Of a stretch of 64,000 nucleotides of DNA, positions 48,398-59,850 are shown in pieces. Source of the stretch: Telmatactis stephensoni (taxonomy: Eukaryota > Cnidaria > Anthozoa > Actiniaria > Isophelliidae); the NCBI GenBank assembly GCA_029948255.1, contig JALIZF010001541.1, positions 62,001-126,000 of the forward strand, written 5' to 3'. Position numbers and translations under genes: made by a program. Position 1 is the first letter of the stretch. The number at the start of each line of letters is the position of its first letter. The notes under the pieces were generated by a model. It worked only from the letters and a program-made list of their open reading frames with translations. It ran no database searches and was not told the origin of the DNA.

Positions 48398-51110
48398 CTA
48401 ATTAGTTCTTCTTTCATAAACTTCACAGCCATACAATTCAATCCTCAGAGCTGGTCTTTTTTCCCACAATGAAGGTATGACACGGATGTACTTCGCTTGG
48501 ATTGGTGTATTAAAGGTAATTGTGGTTTTCTTCTCTACCGATGTTGTGCCGGAAAACATCTACGGAGGAAAGAAATGTGCAGTTATAACTGAATGTTTGA
48601 TAAAATTTTGGAGATCGCGCGCGCGCTGTTTGGGGTTTATTGCCTTTTTACCAGAGGATAGCAGGTAGATAGTTATGGACAGAGACACATGGCTCGCAGT
48701 AAATGTCAAAAATATTTTATAAAAGCAATACAAAACAATCACATGTATCTGAACTATGATATGAACTTTCTGACAGTTGTAAAGCACACGAAAAGCTAGG
48801 AAAACACTCGGCAACGCCGCGTGCACCGAAGCTTGCTAAAATTGATAAACATTTTATAAATGGTTGCACCTCTGTACTGTTAGCTCAAAAGTCAAGAGAA
48901 AACTGGGCTACAACTCCCATCCCTAGGTGTTTTTCTTGTGCTTCCCCGGAAATCTGGTTATATTCAATAACAAGACCTGAGCGTTCACTGAGTTGTCTTC
49001 TGCATTCTCGACGGCCGAGGTGCTCAGGGTACGAAAATGGGTCTTTCGACCCTCGATCCTCGGCTGAGCATGCGCTGTAGAGACCTATCTGAAAAAACGT
49101 TTTATTATTCCTTCCATAAATAAGGACACATTAGGTAGTTAAGCTCAACATTTTGTATCCATGCTCTTTAATTTTAGCATATGGGCTCAATCAAAGGACA
49201 AAATGCCAAAATATGGTGAATCAATGTTGCTTATAGATATAATGCCCTGTACTTTGGAAAAGATTACATTTTGATCAGCCGCAAAAAATATCGTTTTCAT
49301 TGACATCTCCCAGAAGCTTTACTACATCTTGACAAGGTTTTGTGAAAAGTTTTGACCGGCAGTTGAAGCACAACTGAAACTAGCGCTTACACGGTTGATG
49401 TATCATTGCCAGTTACGAAAAAAGTCCGAAAACAGCAACTTTGTTTTGTTTTTCTTTGTTTTGTTTTTGTTTTTTTGTTATGCCGCTAACGAGTGCCACA
49501 AGTTATCATTTTTATTAGAATTGTTTGCTTTTGCTGAATCCAGTACATAGACTAGTACATACAGTGCCATTATAATTTCCATTTTACCATTATTGTTATC
49601 ATCATCATCGACCATCATCATCAGTTGCGGTAATGTGAGAGACATTTGAAACGTAGAAGTTTTCTAAGACAGCATCAGATATTCCTGTTGCTACTAATAT
49701 CTGACTTTTATCTGAAGACTTTTATCTGAAGATATGTTTCTGACATACCTTCCCGTCTTTCGGATCAATATAATCCTCCCAGCTGTGGCCATCAAAACTA
49801 TGAGAAAAGAACAGCTCTTTTATCCACGCTTTAACGATGCGTCCACTTATCTTAGCGTTCGTTCCTCGCAAGTCTACTTTTGAAATATATTTCTTCTTAC
49901 GAAACTCTACTTGAAAATATGGGTTGAATGTATCGTTGGAAAGCGCAACCCATCCTTTTGAGTCTACACGTCCGCTTTGCGGTGGGTAATCAGGTTCGTA
50001 AGACGATGCCGTAATTTCCCTGTCGAAAATTTGTTTACTCTTCATGCCAAGAGGTTTTCCTAACGATGTACAGTCTGAAAGATGAAATTTTGAAAGTTTT
50101 AAGTTGCTACAAGTTAAATATTGCAGAATATTAATTTATCTGTTTGCGGTAAGCAGGCTAGACTAACAACGAAGGACTGGACTAGTTAACTTAGACAATT
50201 TTTTTTATATGAATAAGGTTTTGTATATCTTACCAACCCCCAAACCCCCTCTCCAACAAGCGTGTCAAATCCTGGGGAGGAGACGGGGTTAGTTTATCAC
50301 GAGGAGTCTTGGCCCCGAAACCAAAACCCGTTACCTGTTTATTATTTACCATTTTCGAGAGAAAAGGCATCACTTTCATACATCTTTCAAAGAAAATGGA
50401 ACCTTCCATAGAAAATGGTATCTCTTAAAATATACTAAGATATTGATACCTAAATGACACTTCCCAACACTTTTGATATTTCAGCTACTATACTTTAACT
50501 TGTAAAATCCCTTCCCTTATAATTATACACCTCTAGACTGAACAATAACTCGCGCGCGTATGTGCAATCCACGAGTTAAAAAGATAGCCCCTTTCAGAAA
50601 AAAGATAATCCATTCAAACAGACCTTCGCACATTGCCAATTATGGCCCCCCGGAAATTAACAGCTTTGGTATCATTATACCTTCACAAGTGAGTCCTTTA
50701 TAATAAGATCCACAATGACACACGTATCCTTGACAAGATGACGTAATCGCACACGTCCCACCATTTTTACAAGGAGTCGATGCGCATGCGTCGTTATTGA
50801 AGTGCCTCAAACTGTCCATATAAACGACATCGCTATCGTTTGGCTTTAAATCACAGGGATTTGTAGCTTTACTTTTTGAATTCAACTGGCACATTCGCTT
50901 GGTGAATATATAGTTTACGCTTAAGCAATTGATATCATTTTCACAAAGTACCACACATGTATCAAAACTTTTTCCAGTTATTGTATTGATCACGTGACCT
51001 ATTAGAATGTAATTAGAGATGGAGTGAACACTGCGGCAAGGTGATTGATCAGTATAGACATGTCTGATATAAACATTCGCTAGGATTATCCAAGCCAAGA
51101 TGTAGTGCAT
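48398..51110 (-). CDS. Secreted PAN-EGF-F5/8C (discoidin) domain protein (305 aa, 3 exons)
   Basis: Exons on the minus strand: 51110-50681, 50074-49749, 48559-48398, GT-AG borders; 918 nt, 305 codons plus TAG. Residues 1-20 are a signal peptide. A PAN/apple-like domain follows (about 25-105; C..VVLC and NCLSVNY words). Then comes an EGF-like domain (about 109-144; CKNGGTC and CHCGSYYKGLTCE). The rest is an F5/8 type C domain (about 145-300) ending in KYIRVIPSLW and RIELYGC. The last exon is too short to stand out as an open frame, but phase and domain continuity fix it. Such proteins bind cell surfaces or matrix carbohydrate or lipid; the partner here is unknown. AATAAA lies about 60 bp after the stop. 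Upstream exons are not needed, since the first ATG opens a signal peptide. Confidence 0.85.
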
Positions 51111-51779
51111 TGTACATTGCCAGTGTAGAGACCCTAAAACAAAGATGGGAAAAATATATAGTATTTACGGTTTGGGAGAAGAAGAAGAGGGTATACAATA
51201 AACGTTCTGACTACCACTTTTTTTATACACAGTTACACCTCGGACATGGTTTAGATTTATTGAAAGACTTTGCCTGGTTTTGTTTCCTAATTGAAAATTG
51301 TCGAAACCTCCAAAATTTAGTAATTTAGGAGAAATCTTTTAGCAATCCACGAGTTAGCCATAGGGCACCTTACATTTCTGTGCGTGTGTCTGTTTGTTTG
51401 TCAATTTTTAGGCCAAAAACGGGGCGCCTTTTTGACTTTTTCCGGTTCTTGTTGACATGAAGGTTTTCTCTTCTCCAATTTTTTTGTTAACGGATTTGTT
51501 TTTCAATCAACACGACATAATACATGACTCTCTTGAAAATCCTTCACTTCAGCAAAAATATATATTTACAGAACAACGTCTTTTCTAAATCAACAATGTT
51601 GAATTGTCGCTTTCAGAAGTGTCTTTTGCGGCGTCTTAACCATCCGGTCAATATTTTTTTTAATTAAAATTACATGAACTTATGATTTGCGTCTCCGTGT
51701 GAGGGTGTTGATGCCGTGATCTTAGAGAATTTAGGACCTATATCTACAATTTCCTTGTGGGTTGGTTTTTGTCATATTA

Positions 51780-51970
51780 TTGATCTTGTTACATCAACCA
51801 GTTCTTATTTTAATACCAAGCTCTAATGGCCCATCATCATAGTAAATGAAATCAACACTAACAAAAATCCGCGCAAACGTCTTTAGTGTTGATTTCATTT
51901 ACCCTGATGATGGGCCATTGGCGCGAAAGCTTGGAATTAAAATTAGAACTGGTTGATGTAACAAGGTCAA
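51780..51970. mobile_element. MITE with TTGATCTTGTTACATCAACC ends
   Basis: About 85-bp arms are mirrored, with AACCAGTTCT and GGCCCATCATCA in both. The right arm has a small insertion (about 6 bp). No clear target duplication. Confidence 0.8.
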
Positions 51971-52554
51971 TTATATAATTTAGGGCCTGTTTACTGAAGG
52001 TAGAAAAGCCGTAGTACAAGGGTTAAATTTCTTTGCTTCTTTTCCCTGAGGAAAAGGAGTTATCTCGGCTTGCCCTGAGGAAAGGGAGTTATCCCTGCTA
52101 GGGCTACCCTTTCTTAAATAAACGCGCTCTTAATCCATTTTGATCGCCCCAAAGTCTTCAGTCTTCTATTTTTCCCATTAAAGATTCTTGCGACACATAC
52201 ACGGTAATGTGAAGAATACTGTTCTTTTACGATATGCAAAACTTGACTAAATATAGGCAATGTGCACGAGCGCCATTTTCTAGAACAAAGCATGTTGGGA
52301 AACTGAGTCCTAACACTTTTTCATTCCCGCTGAAATAAGCACAGAAATCTATCTTCGTTATTTCTTTACAGAAAATGCAATTATTCAGCATAAGAAAATT
52401 GAAATGCTACAAAATGTTTGTTGGTCGCTAGAAATCGTTGTTAGATTTTGCAAGCTCTTGCGCACATTGCCCATGCATTCAGCTATTAACTCACTCAGTT
52501 AAGTATGATTATAAATCATTTTATAGATGGAACTTGCCAGCACATAACTACTCA

Positions 52555-52612
52555 AATCATCACCACCACCATCATCATCTCCATCATCATTGTCATCATC
52601 ATCATCATCAAC
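52555..52612. repeat. CAT/CAC trinucleotide microsatellite
   Basis: Short CAT and CAC triplets, reading as a histidine run in one frame. No coding evidence. Confidence 0.9.
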
Positions 52613-53828
52613 TAGTGAAAGGCCGCCAAGGAGAATAGTCCAGGCCATTCTAGTGGCCGCATGCTGAGTGATTACATTGCATTACTGCAAACGATATAGT
52701 TTTGACTTCATGATTTAAATTTTGACGATAAAACGATCAGTTTATAGATACTTTGAATGGTAGAAAGTACATGAGATCAATCATAGTGATCAGTAAATAT
52801 CAGTGTATAATGATCAGTTACCTTCAAAGTTTACTGTCTCTACCTATTCATCATGTGATCCCATCTTCAAACTCCCGTCTTCAATGAACTCTGTATAAAA
52901 CTGACCAATTCGGTACCTTTCACTGTTGTCAAACTTTACCGGATCTGTTTTCAATTCACGATTTGGCTTTAGTTTCAATTCAACTGATTATTTGGACACC
53001 GTATCGTTTGCTTCAACTCAAACTTTGACTTGGATTCCGACCAACTGTAGATTTTGAGTTTGAAAGCAAACTTCCATCTATGAGAAAAGCGTCATCAAGC
53101 TTCATCAGCTGCCGTCAAACAAACACGTTATCCCACCTGTATTTATCCATGAAGCCAGTTCATCTTTTTAAATGTTTCCTTCGAAGTTATTTCGCCTTGG
53201 TTGGATTAAAAATAGGGCATCTTTATTCACTTTTTATTTCGTCAACACTCTGTAAAATTATTAGATTCGTGATACGACTTGAAAAAGTCACAATTTACCT
53301 TGAGTCCTTCTAAACTCATTGTCAAGTTTCAAATTTTGACATGTACCAACATTATTACCATCAGTCATAGAATTACTTAAATATTAGTTTTGAAGAAAAC
53401 GGATAGGACAAGCTTGAAATTTTGCACGGACAATCATTATTTTGTTGAAAATAATAATCTAGCAGAACACCTAAATTTATGAAGTGCCTGTCGCATCAGG
53501 TTGATCGAAAAACGAAATTTGTTGCAATGAATTTATGCGTCATCACTTAAGTGAAAATAAACACTGAAACAGTTTTTGTTAAGGTAAACTGAAACACATC
53601 AGTAATGGATCAGCAAAGGAAATTTAGTCAACAATCGGGTATTCCAAGTCTTGACTTTAGCCTTTTTAAGTCTTTCATATATAATTTTGTTTTGTTTTGT
53701 TTTCTGTTTATTCCAGTTCATCAATTACTTGCTATTCGTTATCTCATTCATGCTTTTTTCCCCTCTTTTCATTCTTCATTTAAAGATGAGATGAGCATTT
53801 ATTCCCATTTGCCTATTTATCGGTGTTG

Positions 53829-54165
53829 ATTTCTTTCTTTCTTTCTCTCTCTCTGTCTTTCTTTCTTTCTTTCTTTCTTTCTTTCCATTCTTTGTTTCCA
53901 TTCTTTCCATTCTTTGTTTCCATTCTTTGTTTCCATTCTTTGTTTCCATTCTTTCTTTCTTTCTTTCTTTCCATTCTTTCTTTCTTTCTTTCTTTCTTTC
54001 CATTCTTTGTTTCCATTCTTTCCATTCTTTCTTTCCATTCTTTCTTTCCATTCTTTCCATTCTTTGTTTCCATTCTTTGTTTCAATTCTTTGTTTCCATT
54101 CTTTGTTTCCATTCTTTCTTTCTATTCTTTCCCTTTTCTTCTTTCCTTCCTTTTTCGTACCTTCC
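53829..54165. repeat. CT-rich array of CTTT and CTTTGTTTCCATT units
   Basis: CTTT runs alternate with a 13-bp unit CTTTGTTTCCATT and shorter CTTTCCATT units. It ends about 75 bp before the palindromic element. Frames full of S/F or K/E/R are artefacts. Confidence 0.9.
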
Positions 54166-54237
54166 TCCCTTTTCTTCCTCCTCCTTCCTCCTTTCCAGTC
54201 CTTCTCCTCTCAGTAGATCATGAAACAACTTTGACAT

Positions 54238-54247
54238 CATTGAAACG
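54238..54247. other. Left target-site duplication of the palindromic element
   Basis: The word CATTGAAACG directly precedes the left terminal repeat and is repeated directly after the right one (59825-59834). The next base out differs on the left (t) and right (a), so the duplication is 10 bp. Confidence 0.85.
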
Positions 54248-54313
54248 GTAAAGACCTCATGTTATACACATTACAAGTCCCAATTATACTTAACTAAGTG
54301 TTTTTATTATAAC

Positions 54314-56330
54314 CTTCATTTCACTTCATCTGCCTTCATCTACCTACATCTGCCTTCATCTACCTACATCTGCCTTCATCTACCTACATCTGCCCTCATC
54401 TGCCCTCATCTACCTTCATCCACCTTCATCTGCCTTCATCTACCTTCATCCCCCTTCATCTCCCTACATCTGCCTTCATCTGCCTTCATCTGCCTTCATC
54501 TGCCTTCATCTACCCTCAACTGCCTTCATCCACCTTCATCTGCCTTCATCCACCTTCATCTACCTTCATCCGCCTTCATCTCCCTACATCTGCCTTCATC
54601 TGCCCTCATCTGCCCTCATCTACCTTCATCCACCTTCATCTGCCTTCATCCACCTTCATCGGCCTTCATCTGTCTTCATCTGCCTTCATCTGCCTTCATC
54701 CACCTTCATCTGCCTACATCTACCTTCATCCCCCTTCATCTCCCTACATCTGCCTTCATCTGCCTTCATCTGCCTTCATCTGCCTTCATCTACCCTCAAC
54801 TGCCTTCATCCACCTTCATCTGCCTTCATCCACCTTCATCTACCTTCATCCGCCTTCATCTCCCTACATCTGCCTTCATCTGCCCTCATCTGCCCTCATC
54901 TACCTTCATCCACCTTCATCTGCCTTCATCCACCTTCATCGGCCTTCATCTGTCTTCATCTGCCTTCATCTGCCTTCATCCACCTTCATCTGCCTACATC
55001 TACCTTCATCTCCCTTCATTTGCCTTCATCTGCCTTCATCCACCTTCATCTGCCTCCATCTGCCTTCATCCCCCTTCATTTGCCTTCATCCACCTTCATC
55101 TGTCTACATCTGCCTACATCTGCCTCCATCTACCTTCATCTACCTTCATCTGCCTTCATCCACCTTCATCCACCTCCATCTGCCTTCATCCACCTTCATC
55201 CACCTTCATCTGCCTATATCTGCCTTCATCTGCCTTCATCCACCTTCATCTGCCTTCATCTGCCTACATCCGCCTTCATCCCACTTCATCTGCCTACATC
55301 TGCCTTCATCCACCTTCATCCGCCTTCATCCACCTTAATCGGCCTACATCTGCCTTCATCTACCTTCATCCGCCTTCATCCACCTTCATCGGCCTTCATC
55401 TGTCTTCATCTGCCTTCATCTGCCTTCATCCACCTTCATCTGCCTACATCTGCCTTCATCTCCCTTCATTTGCCTTCATCTGTCTTCATCCACCTTCATC
55501 TGCCTTCATCTGCCTTCATCTTCCTTCATCTACCTTCATCCACCTTCATCTACCCTCATCCACCTTCATCCACCTTCATCTGCCTTCATCCACCTTCATC
55601 TGCCTTCATCTGCCTACATCTGCCTTCATCTGCCTTCATCTGCCTTCATCTGCCTACATCTGCCTTCATCTGCCTTCATCTGCCTTCATTTGCCTTCATC
55701 TGCCTTCATCTACCTTCATCTACCCTCATCTGCCTTCATCCACCTTCATCTCCCCTCATCTTCCTTCATCTACCTTCATCCACCTTCATCCCACTTCATC
55801 TGCCCTCATCTGCCTTCATTCACCTTCATCCACCTTCATCTGCCTGCATCTGCCTACATCTGCCTTCATCCGGCTTCATCTGCCCTCATCTGCCTTCATC
55901 TGCCCTCATCTCCCTTCATCTGCATTCATGCACCTTCATGCACCTTCATCTCCCCTCATCTGCCTACATCTACCTTCATCCACCTTCATCCACCTTCATC
56001 TGCCTACATCTGCCTTCATCTGCCTTCATCCGCCTTCATCCGCCTTCATCTCCCTATATCTGCCCTCATCTACCCTCATCCACCTTCATCCACCTTCATC
56101 TGCCTACATCTGCCTTCATCTACCTTCATCTACCTTCATCCGCCTTCATCCGCCTTCATCCGCCTTCATCTCCCTATATCTGCCCTCATCTACCCTCATC
56201 CACCTTCATCCACCTTCATCTGCCTACATCTGCCTTCATCTGCCTTCATCCACCTTCATCTGCCTTCATCTGCCTTCATCCACCTTCATCATCCTTCATC
56301 TGCCTTCATCTGCCTTCATCCACCTTCAAC
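54314..56330. repeat. Left minisatellite arm, 10-bp unit TGCCTTCATC
   Basis: About 200 units in almost perfect 10-bp register; variants change mainly the first four bases (TGCC, TACC, CACC, CCCC, TCCC) or CTTC to CTAC or CCTC. A higher-order unit of 280 bp is duplicated head to tail at 54441-54720 and 54721-55000. The 453-codon plus frame here is an artefact. Confidence 0.95.
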
Positions 56331-56721
56331 CTTTCTACAATAGAGTTCATGTACAATTTAAAACAACTAAACCTAAATTAGGCAGTCTATTTTTGAGTCC
56401 TCATAGAACAAATACAGTATAACTTATGATGCTGGACGAGAGAAATCAAAAATAAACCCATGTAGATCAATAATAGTTAGATTGAAAGTCGAGTTTGAGT
56501 GAGGGCACGTGTTATCGAAAGGAGTTTCACTGAGCTCGAAATTCTTCAAAACCCTCACAGAATTTTGCAAAATACCTTACCAACAAGCTCAATAGATATT
56601 GCCTAAGGGTATTTTTGGCTTTACAAAAGCCAGTAACCACAAAAAATAAAAATAAAAAATCTTAGCTCCTTTCTTTCTTCAATTAAGAAGCAGCTTGCAA
56701 AAAGAGCTCGAAAAACCTTGT

Positions 56722-59700
56722 TCAATTGCAGATGAATTAAGGCAGATAAAGATGGATGATGGATGAAGGTAGATGAAGGTAGATGAAGGCAGATGAAGGT
56801 AGATGAAGGAACATGAAGGTAGATGAAGGCAGATGAAGGCAGATGAAGGCAAATGAAGGTGGATGAAGGCAGATGTAGGCAGATGAAGGCAGAGAAAGGC
56901 AGATGAAAGCGGATGAAGGTGGATGAAGGCAGATGAAGGCAAATGAAGTTGGATGAAGGCAGATGAGGGCAGATGAAGGCAGATGAAGGCAGATGAAGGC
57001 AGATGAAGTCAGATGAAGGCAGATGAAGGCAGATGAAGGCGGATGAAGGCAGATGAAGGCAAATGAAGGTGGATGAAGGTAGATGAAGGCAGATGAAGGA
57101 GTTTGAAGGTAGATGAAGGAGGATGAAGGCAGATGAAGGTGGATGAGGGCAGATGAAGGCAGATGTAGGCAGATGAAGGCGGATGAGGGCAGATGAAGGC
57201 AGATGAAGGCGGATGAAGGCAGATGAAGGCAGATGAGGGCAGATGAAGGCAGATGTAGGCAGATGAAGGCGGATGAAGGTGGATGAAGGTAGATGTAGGC
57301 AGATGAGGGGAGATGAAGGCAGATGAAGGTAGATGAAGGTAGATGAAGGCAGATGAAGGCAGATGAAGGCAGATGAAGGCAGAGAAAGGCAGATGAAAGC
57401 GGATGAAGGTGGATGAAGGCAGATGAAGGCAAATGAAGTTGGATGAAGGCAGATGAGGGCAGATGAAGGCAGATGAAGGCAGATGAAGGCAGATGAAGTC
57501 AGATGAAGGCAGATGAAGGCAGATGAGGGCAGATGAAGGCAGATGAAGGGAGATGAAGGGAGATGTAGGCGGATGAAGGCGGATGAAGGCAGATGAAGGC
57601 GGATGAAGGTAGATGAAGGCAGATGAGGGTAGATGAAGGCAGATGAAGGCAGATGAAGGCAGATGAAGGGAGATGAAGGCAGATGTAGGGAGATGAAGGC
57701 GGATGAAGGCAGATGAGGGTAGATGAAGGCAGATGAAGGCAGATGAAGGCAGATGTAGGGAGATGAAGGCGGATGAAGGTAGATGAAGGGGGATGAAGGT
57801 GGATGAAGGCGGATGAAGGCAGATGTAGGGAGATGAAGGCGGATGAAGGTAGATGAAGGCGGATGAAGGCAGATGAAGGTGGATGAAGGCAGATGAAGGT
57901 GGATGAAGGCAGATGAGGGTGGATGAAGGCAGATGAGGGTAGATGACGGCAGATGAAGGCAGATGAAGGCAGATGAAGGTAGATGAAGGTGGATGAAGGC
58001 AGATGAAGGTGGATGAAGGCAGATGAGGGTAGATGACGGCAGATGAAGGCAGATGAAGGCAGATGTAGGGAGATGAAGGCGGATGAAGGTAGATGAAGGT
58101 GGATGAAGGCAGATGAAGGCAGATGAAGGCAGATGTAGGGAGATGAAGGCGGATGAAGGTAGATGAAGGTGGATGAAGGCAGATGAAGGTGGATGAAGGC
58201 AGATGAGGGTAGATGAAGGCAGATGAAGGCAGATGAAGGCAGATCTAGGGAGATGAAGGCGGATGAAGGTAGATGAAGGTGGATGAAGGCAGATGAAGGC
58301 AGATGAAGGCAGATGTAGGGAGATGAAGGCGGATGAAGGTAGATGAAGGTGGATGAAGGCAGATGAAGGCAGATGAAGGCAGATGTAGGGAGATGAAGGC
58401 GGATGAAGGTAGATGAAGGTGGATGAAGGCAGATGAAGGTGGATGAAGGCAGATGAGGGTAGATGAAGGCAGATGAAGGCAGATGAAGGCAGATGTAGGG
58501 AGATGAAGGGAGATGAAGGCAGATGTAGGCAGATGAAGGCGGATGAAGGCAGATGAAGGCAGATGAGGGCAGATGAAGGCAGATGTAGGCAGATGAAGGC
58601 GGATGAAGGTGGATGAAGGTAGATGTAGGCAGATGAGGGGAGATGAAGGCAGATGAAGGCAGATGAAGGCGGATGAAGGCAGATGAAGGCAGATGAGGGC
58701 AGATGAAGGCAGATGTAGGCAGATGAAGGCGGATGAAGGCAGATGAAGGCAGATGAGGGCAGATGAAGGCAGATGTAGGCAGATGTAGGCGGATGAAGGC
58801 AGATGAAGGCAGATGAAGGCAGATGAGGGCAGATGAAGGCAGATGAAGGCGGATGAAGGCGGATGAAGGTAGATGAAGGGGGATGAAGGTGGATGAAGGC
58901 AAATGAAGGTGGATGAAGGCAGATGAGGGCAGATGAAGGCGGATGAAGGTAGATGAAGGTGGATGAAGGCAGATGAAGGTGGATGAAGGCAGATGAGGGT
59001 AGATGAAGGCAGATGAAGGCAGATGAAGGCAGATGTAGGGAGATGAAGGCGGATGAAGGTAGATGAAGGTGGATGAAGGCAGATGAAGGCAGATGAAGGC
59101 AGATGTAGGGAGATGAAGGCGGATGAAGGTAGATGAAGGTGGATGAAGGCAGATGAAGGCAGATGAAGGGAGATGAGGGCAGATGAAGGCAGATGAAGGC
59201 GGATGAAGGTAGATGAAGGGGGATGAAGGTGGATGAAGGCAGATGAAGGCAAATGAAGGTGGATGAAGGCAGATGAGGGCAGATGAAGGCGGATGAAGGT
59301 AGATGAAGGTGGATGAAGGCAGATGAAGGTGGATGAAGGCAGATGAGGGTAGATGAAGGCAGATGAAGGCAGATGAAGGCAGATGTAGGGAGATGAAGGC
59401 GGATGAAGGTAGATGAAGGTGGATGAAGGCAGATGAAGGTGGATGAAGGCAGATGAGGGTAGATGAAGGCAGATGAAGGCAGATGAAGGCAGATGAAGGC
59501 AGATGTAGGGAGATGAAGGCGGATGAAGGTAGATGAAGGTGGATGAAGGCAGATGAAGGTGGATGAAGGCAGATGAGGGTAGATGAAGGCAGATGAAGGC
59601 AGATGAAGGCAGATGAAGGCAGATGTAGGGAGATGAAGGGGGATGAAGGTAGATGAAGGCAGATGAAGGTGGATGAAGGTAGATGAGGGCAGATGAGGGC

Positions 59701-59756
59701 AGATGTAGGTAGATGAAGGCAGATGTAGGTAGATGAAGGCAGATGAAGTGAAATGA
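56722..59756. repeat. Right minisatellite arm, same 10-bp unit in opposite orientation
   Basis: About 300 units of GATGAAGGCA type. The outer ~150 bp mirror the outer left arm nearly unit for unit. Higher-order periods of 70 and 120 bp recur; the variant AGATGTAGGG marks them at 59381, 59501 and 59621. A 1068-codon minus frame spans it only because the unit lacks stops in that register. Confidence 0.95.
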
Positions 59757-59758
59757 AG

Positions 59759-59768
59759 GTTATAATAA
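59759..59768 (+). promoter_or_regulatory. TATA-like sequence inside the right terminal repeat
   Basis: TTATAATAAA lies about 85 bp before the sulfatase 2 start codon, inside the element's terminal repeat. Because the element ends 26 bp from the ATG, any core promoter within 100 bp must be element DNA. Its use is pure inference. Confidence 0.25.
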
Positions 59769-59824
59769 AAACACTTAGTTAAGTATAATTGGGACTTGTA
59801 ATGTGTATAACATGAGGTCTTTAA

Positions 59825-59834
59825 CATTGAAACG
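59825..59834. other. Right target-site duplication of the palindromic element
   Basis: CATTGAAACG, identical to 54238-54247, sits 16 bases before the ATG of sulfatase 2, so the insertion was into its 5' UTR or proximal promoter. Confidence 0.85.
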
Positions 59835-59850
59835 AATCATACATCACAGT

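Larger units (their letters stand above)
51111..54237. other. Intergenic interval before the palindromic element
   Basis: No gene supported. It contains an inverted-repeat element (51780-51970), a CAT-rich microsatellite (about 52555-52612) and a CT-rich array (53829-54165). The remaining open frames are short, without domains. Confidence 0.5.
54248..59824. mobile_element. Palindromic minisatellite-filled element with TIRs and 10-bp duplication
   Basis: About 5.58 kb. The left end begins gTAAAGACCTCATGTTATAC and the right end reads backward tTAAAGACCTCATGTTATAC. About 64 bp of non-satellite terminal repeat appear identical after the first base. Both ends then enter a 10-bp minisatellite in opposite orientation. 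The centre (about 56331-56721) is unique DNA without a recognisable gene. No transposase is present, so it is non-autonomous. Long TIRs and a 9-11-bp duplication are typical of Mutator-like elements; that assignment is inference. Right end lies 26 bp from a sulfatase start codon. Confidence 0.88.

Noticed and set aside
53776..54251. Frames of K/E/R or S/F/P repeats on both strands
   Set aside because: They are the CTTT and CTTTGTTTCCATT arrays, present in all frames.
55020..56381. 453-codon plus-strand frame of the same composition
   Set aside because: It is the mirror arm of the minisatellite. No signal, domain or splice context supports a protein.
54314..59756. CRISPR-like array of short repeats
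   Set aside because: The repeats are contiguous 10-mers without unique spacers in a eukaryotic setting; this is a minisatellite.
56621..59827. 1068-codon open frame on the minus strand with repeating SSAFICLHLP-type units
   Set aside because: It lies wholly in the 10-bp minisatellite, whose unit has no stop in this register. Similar long frames exist in other phases and on the opposite arm, so it is a repeat artefact.
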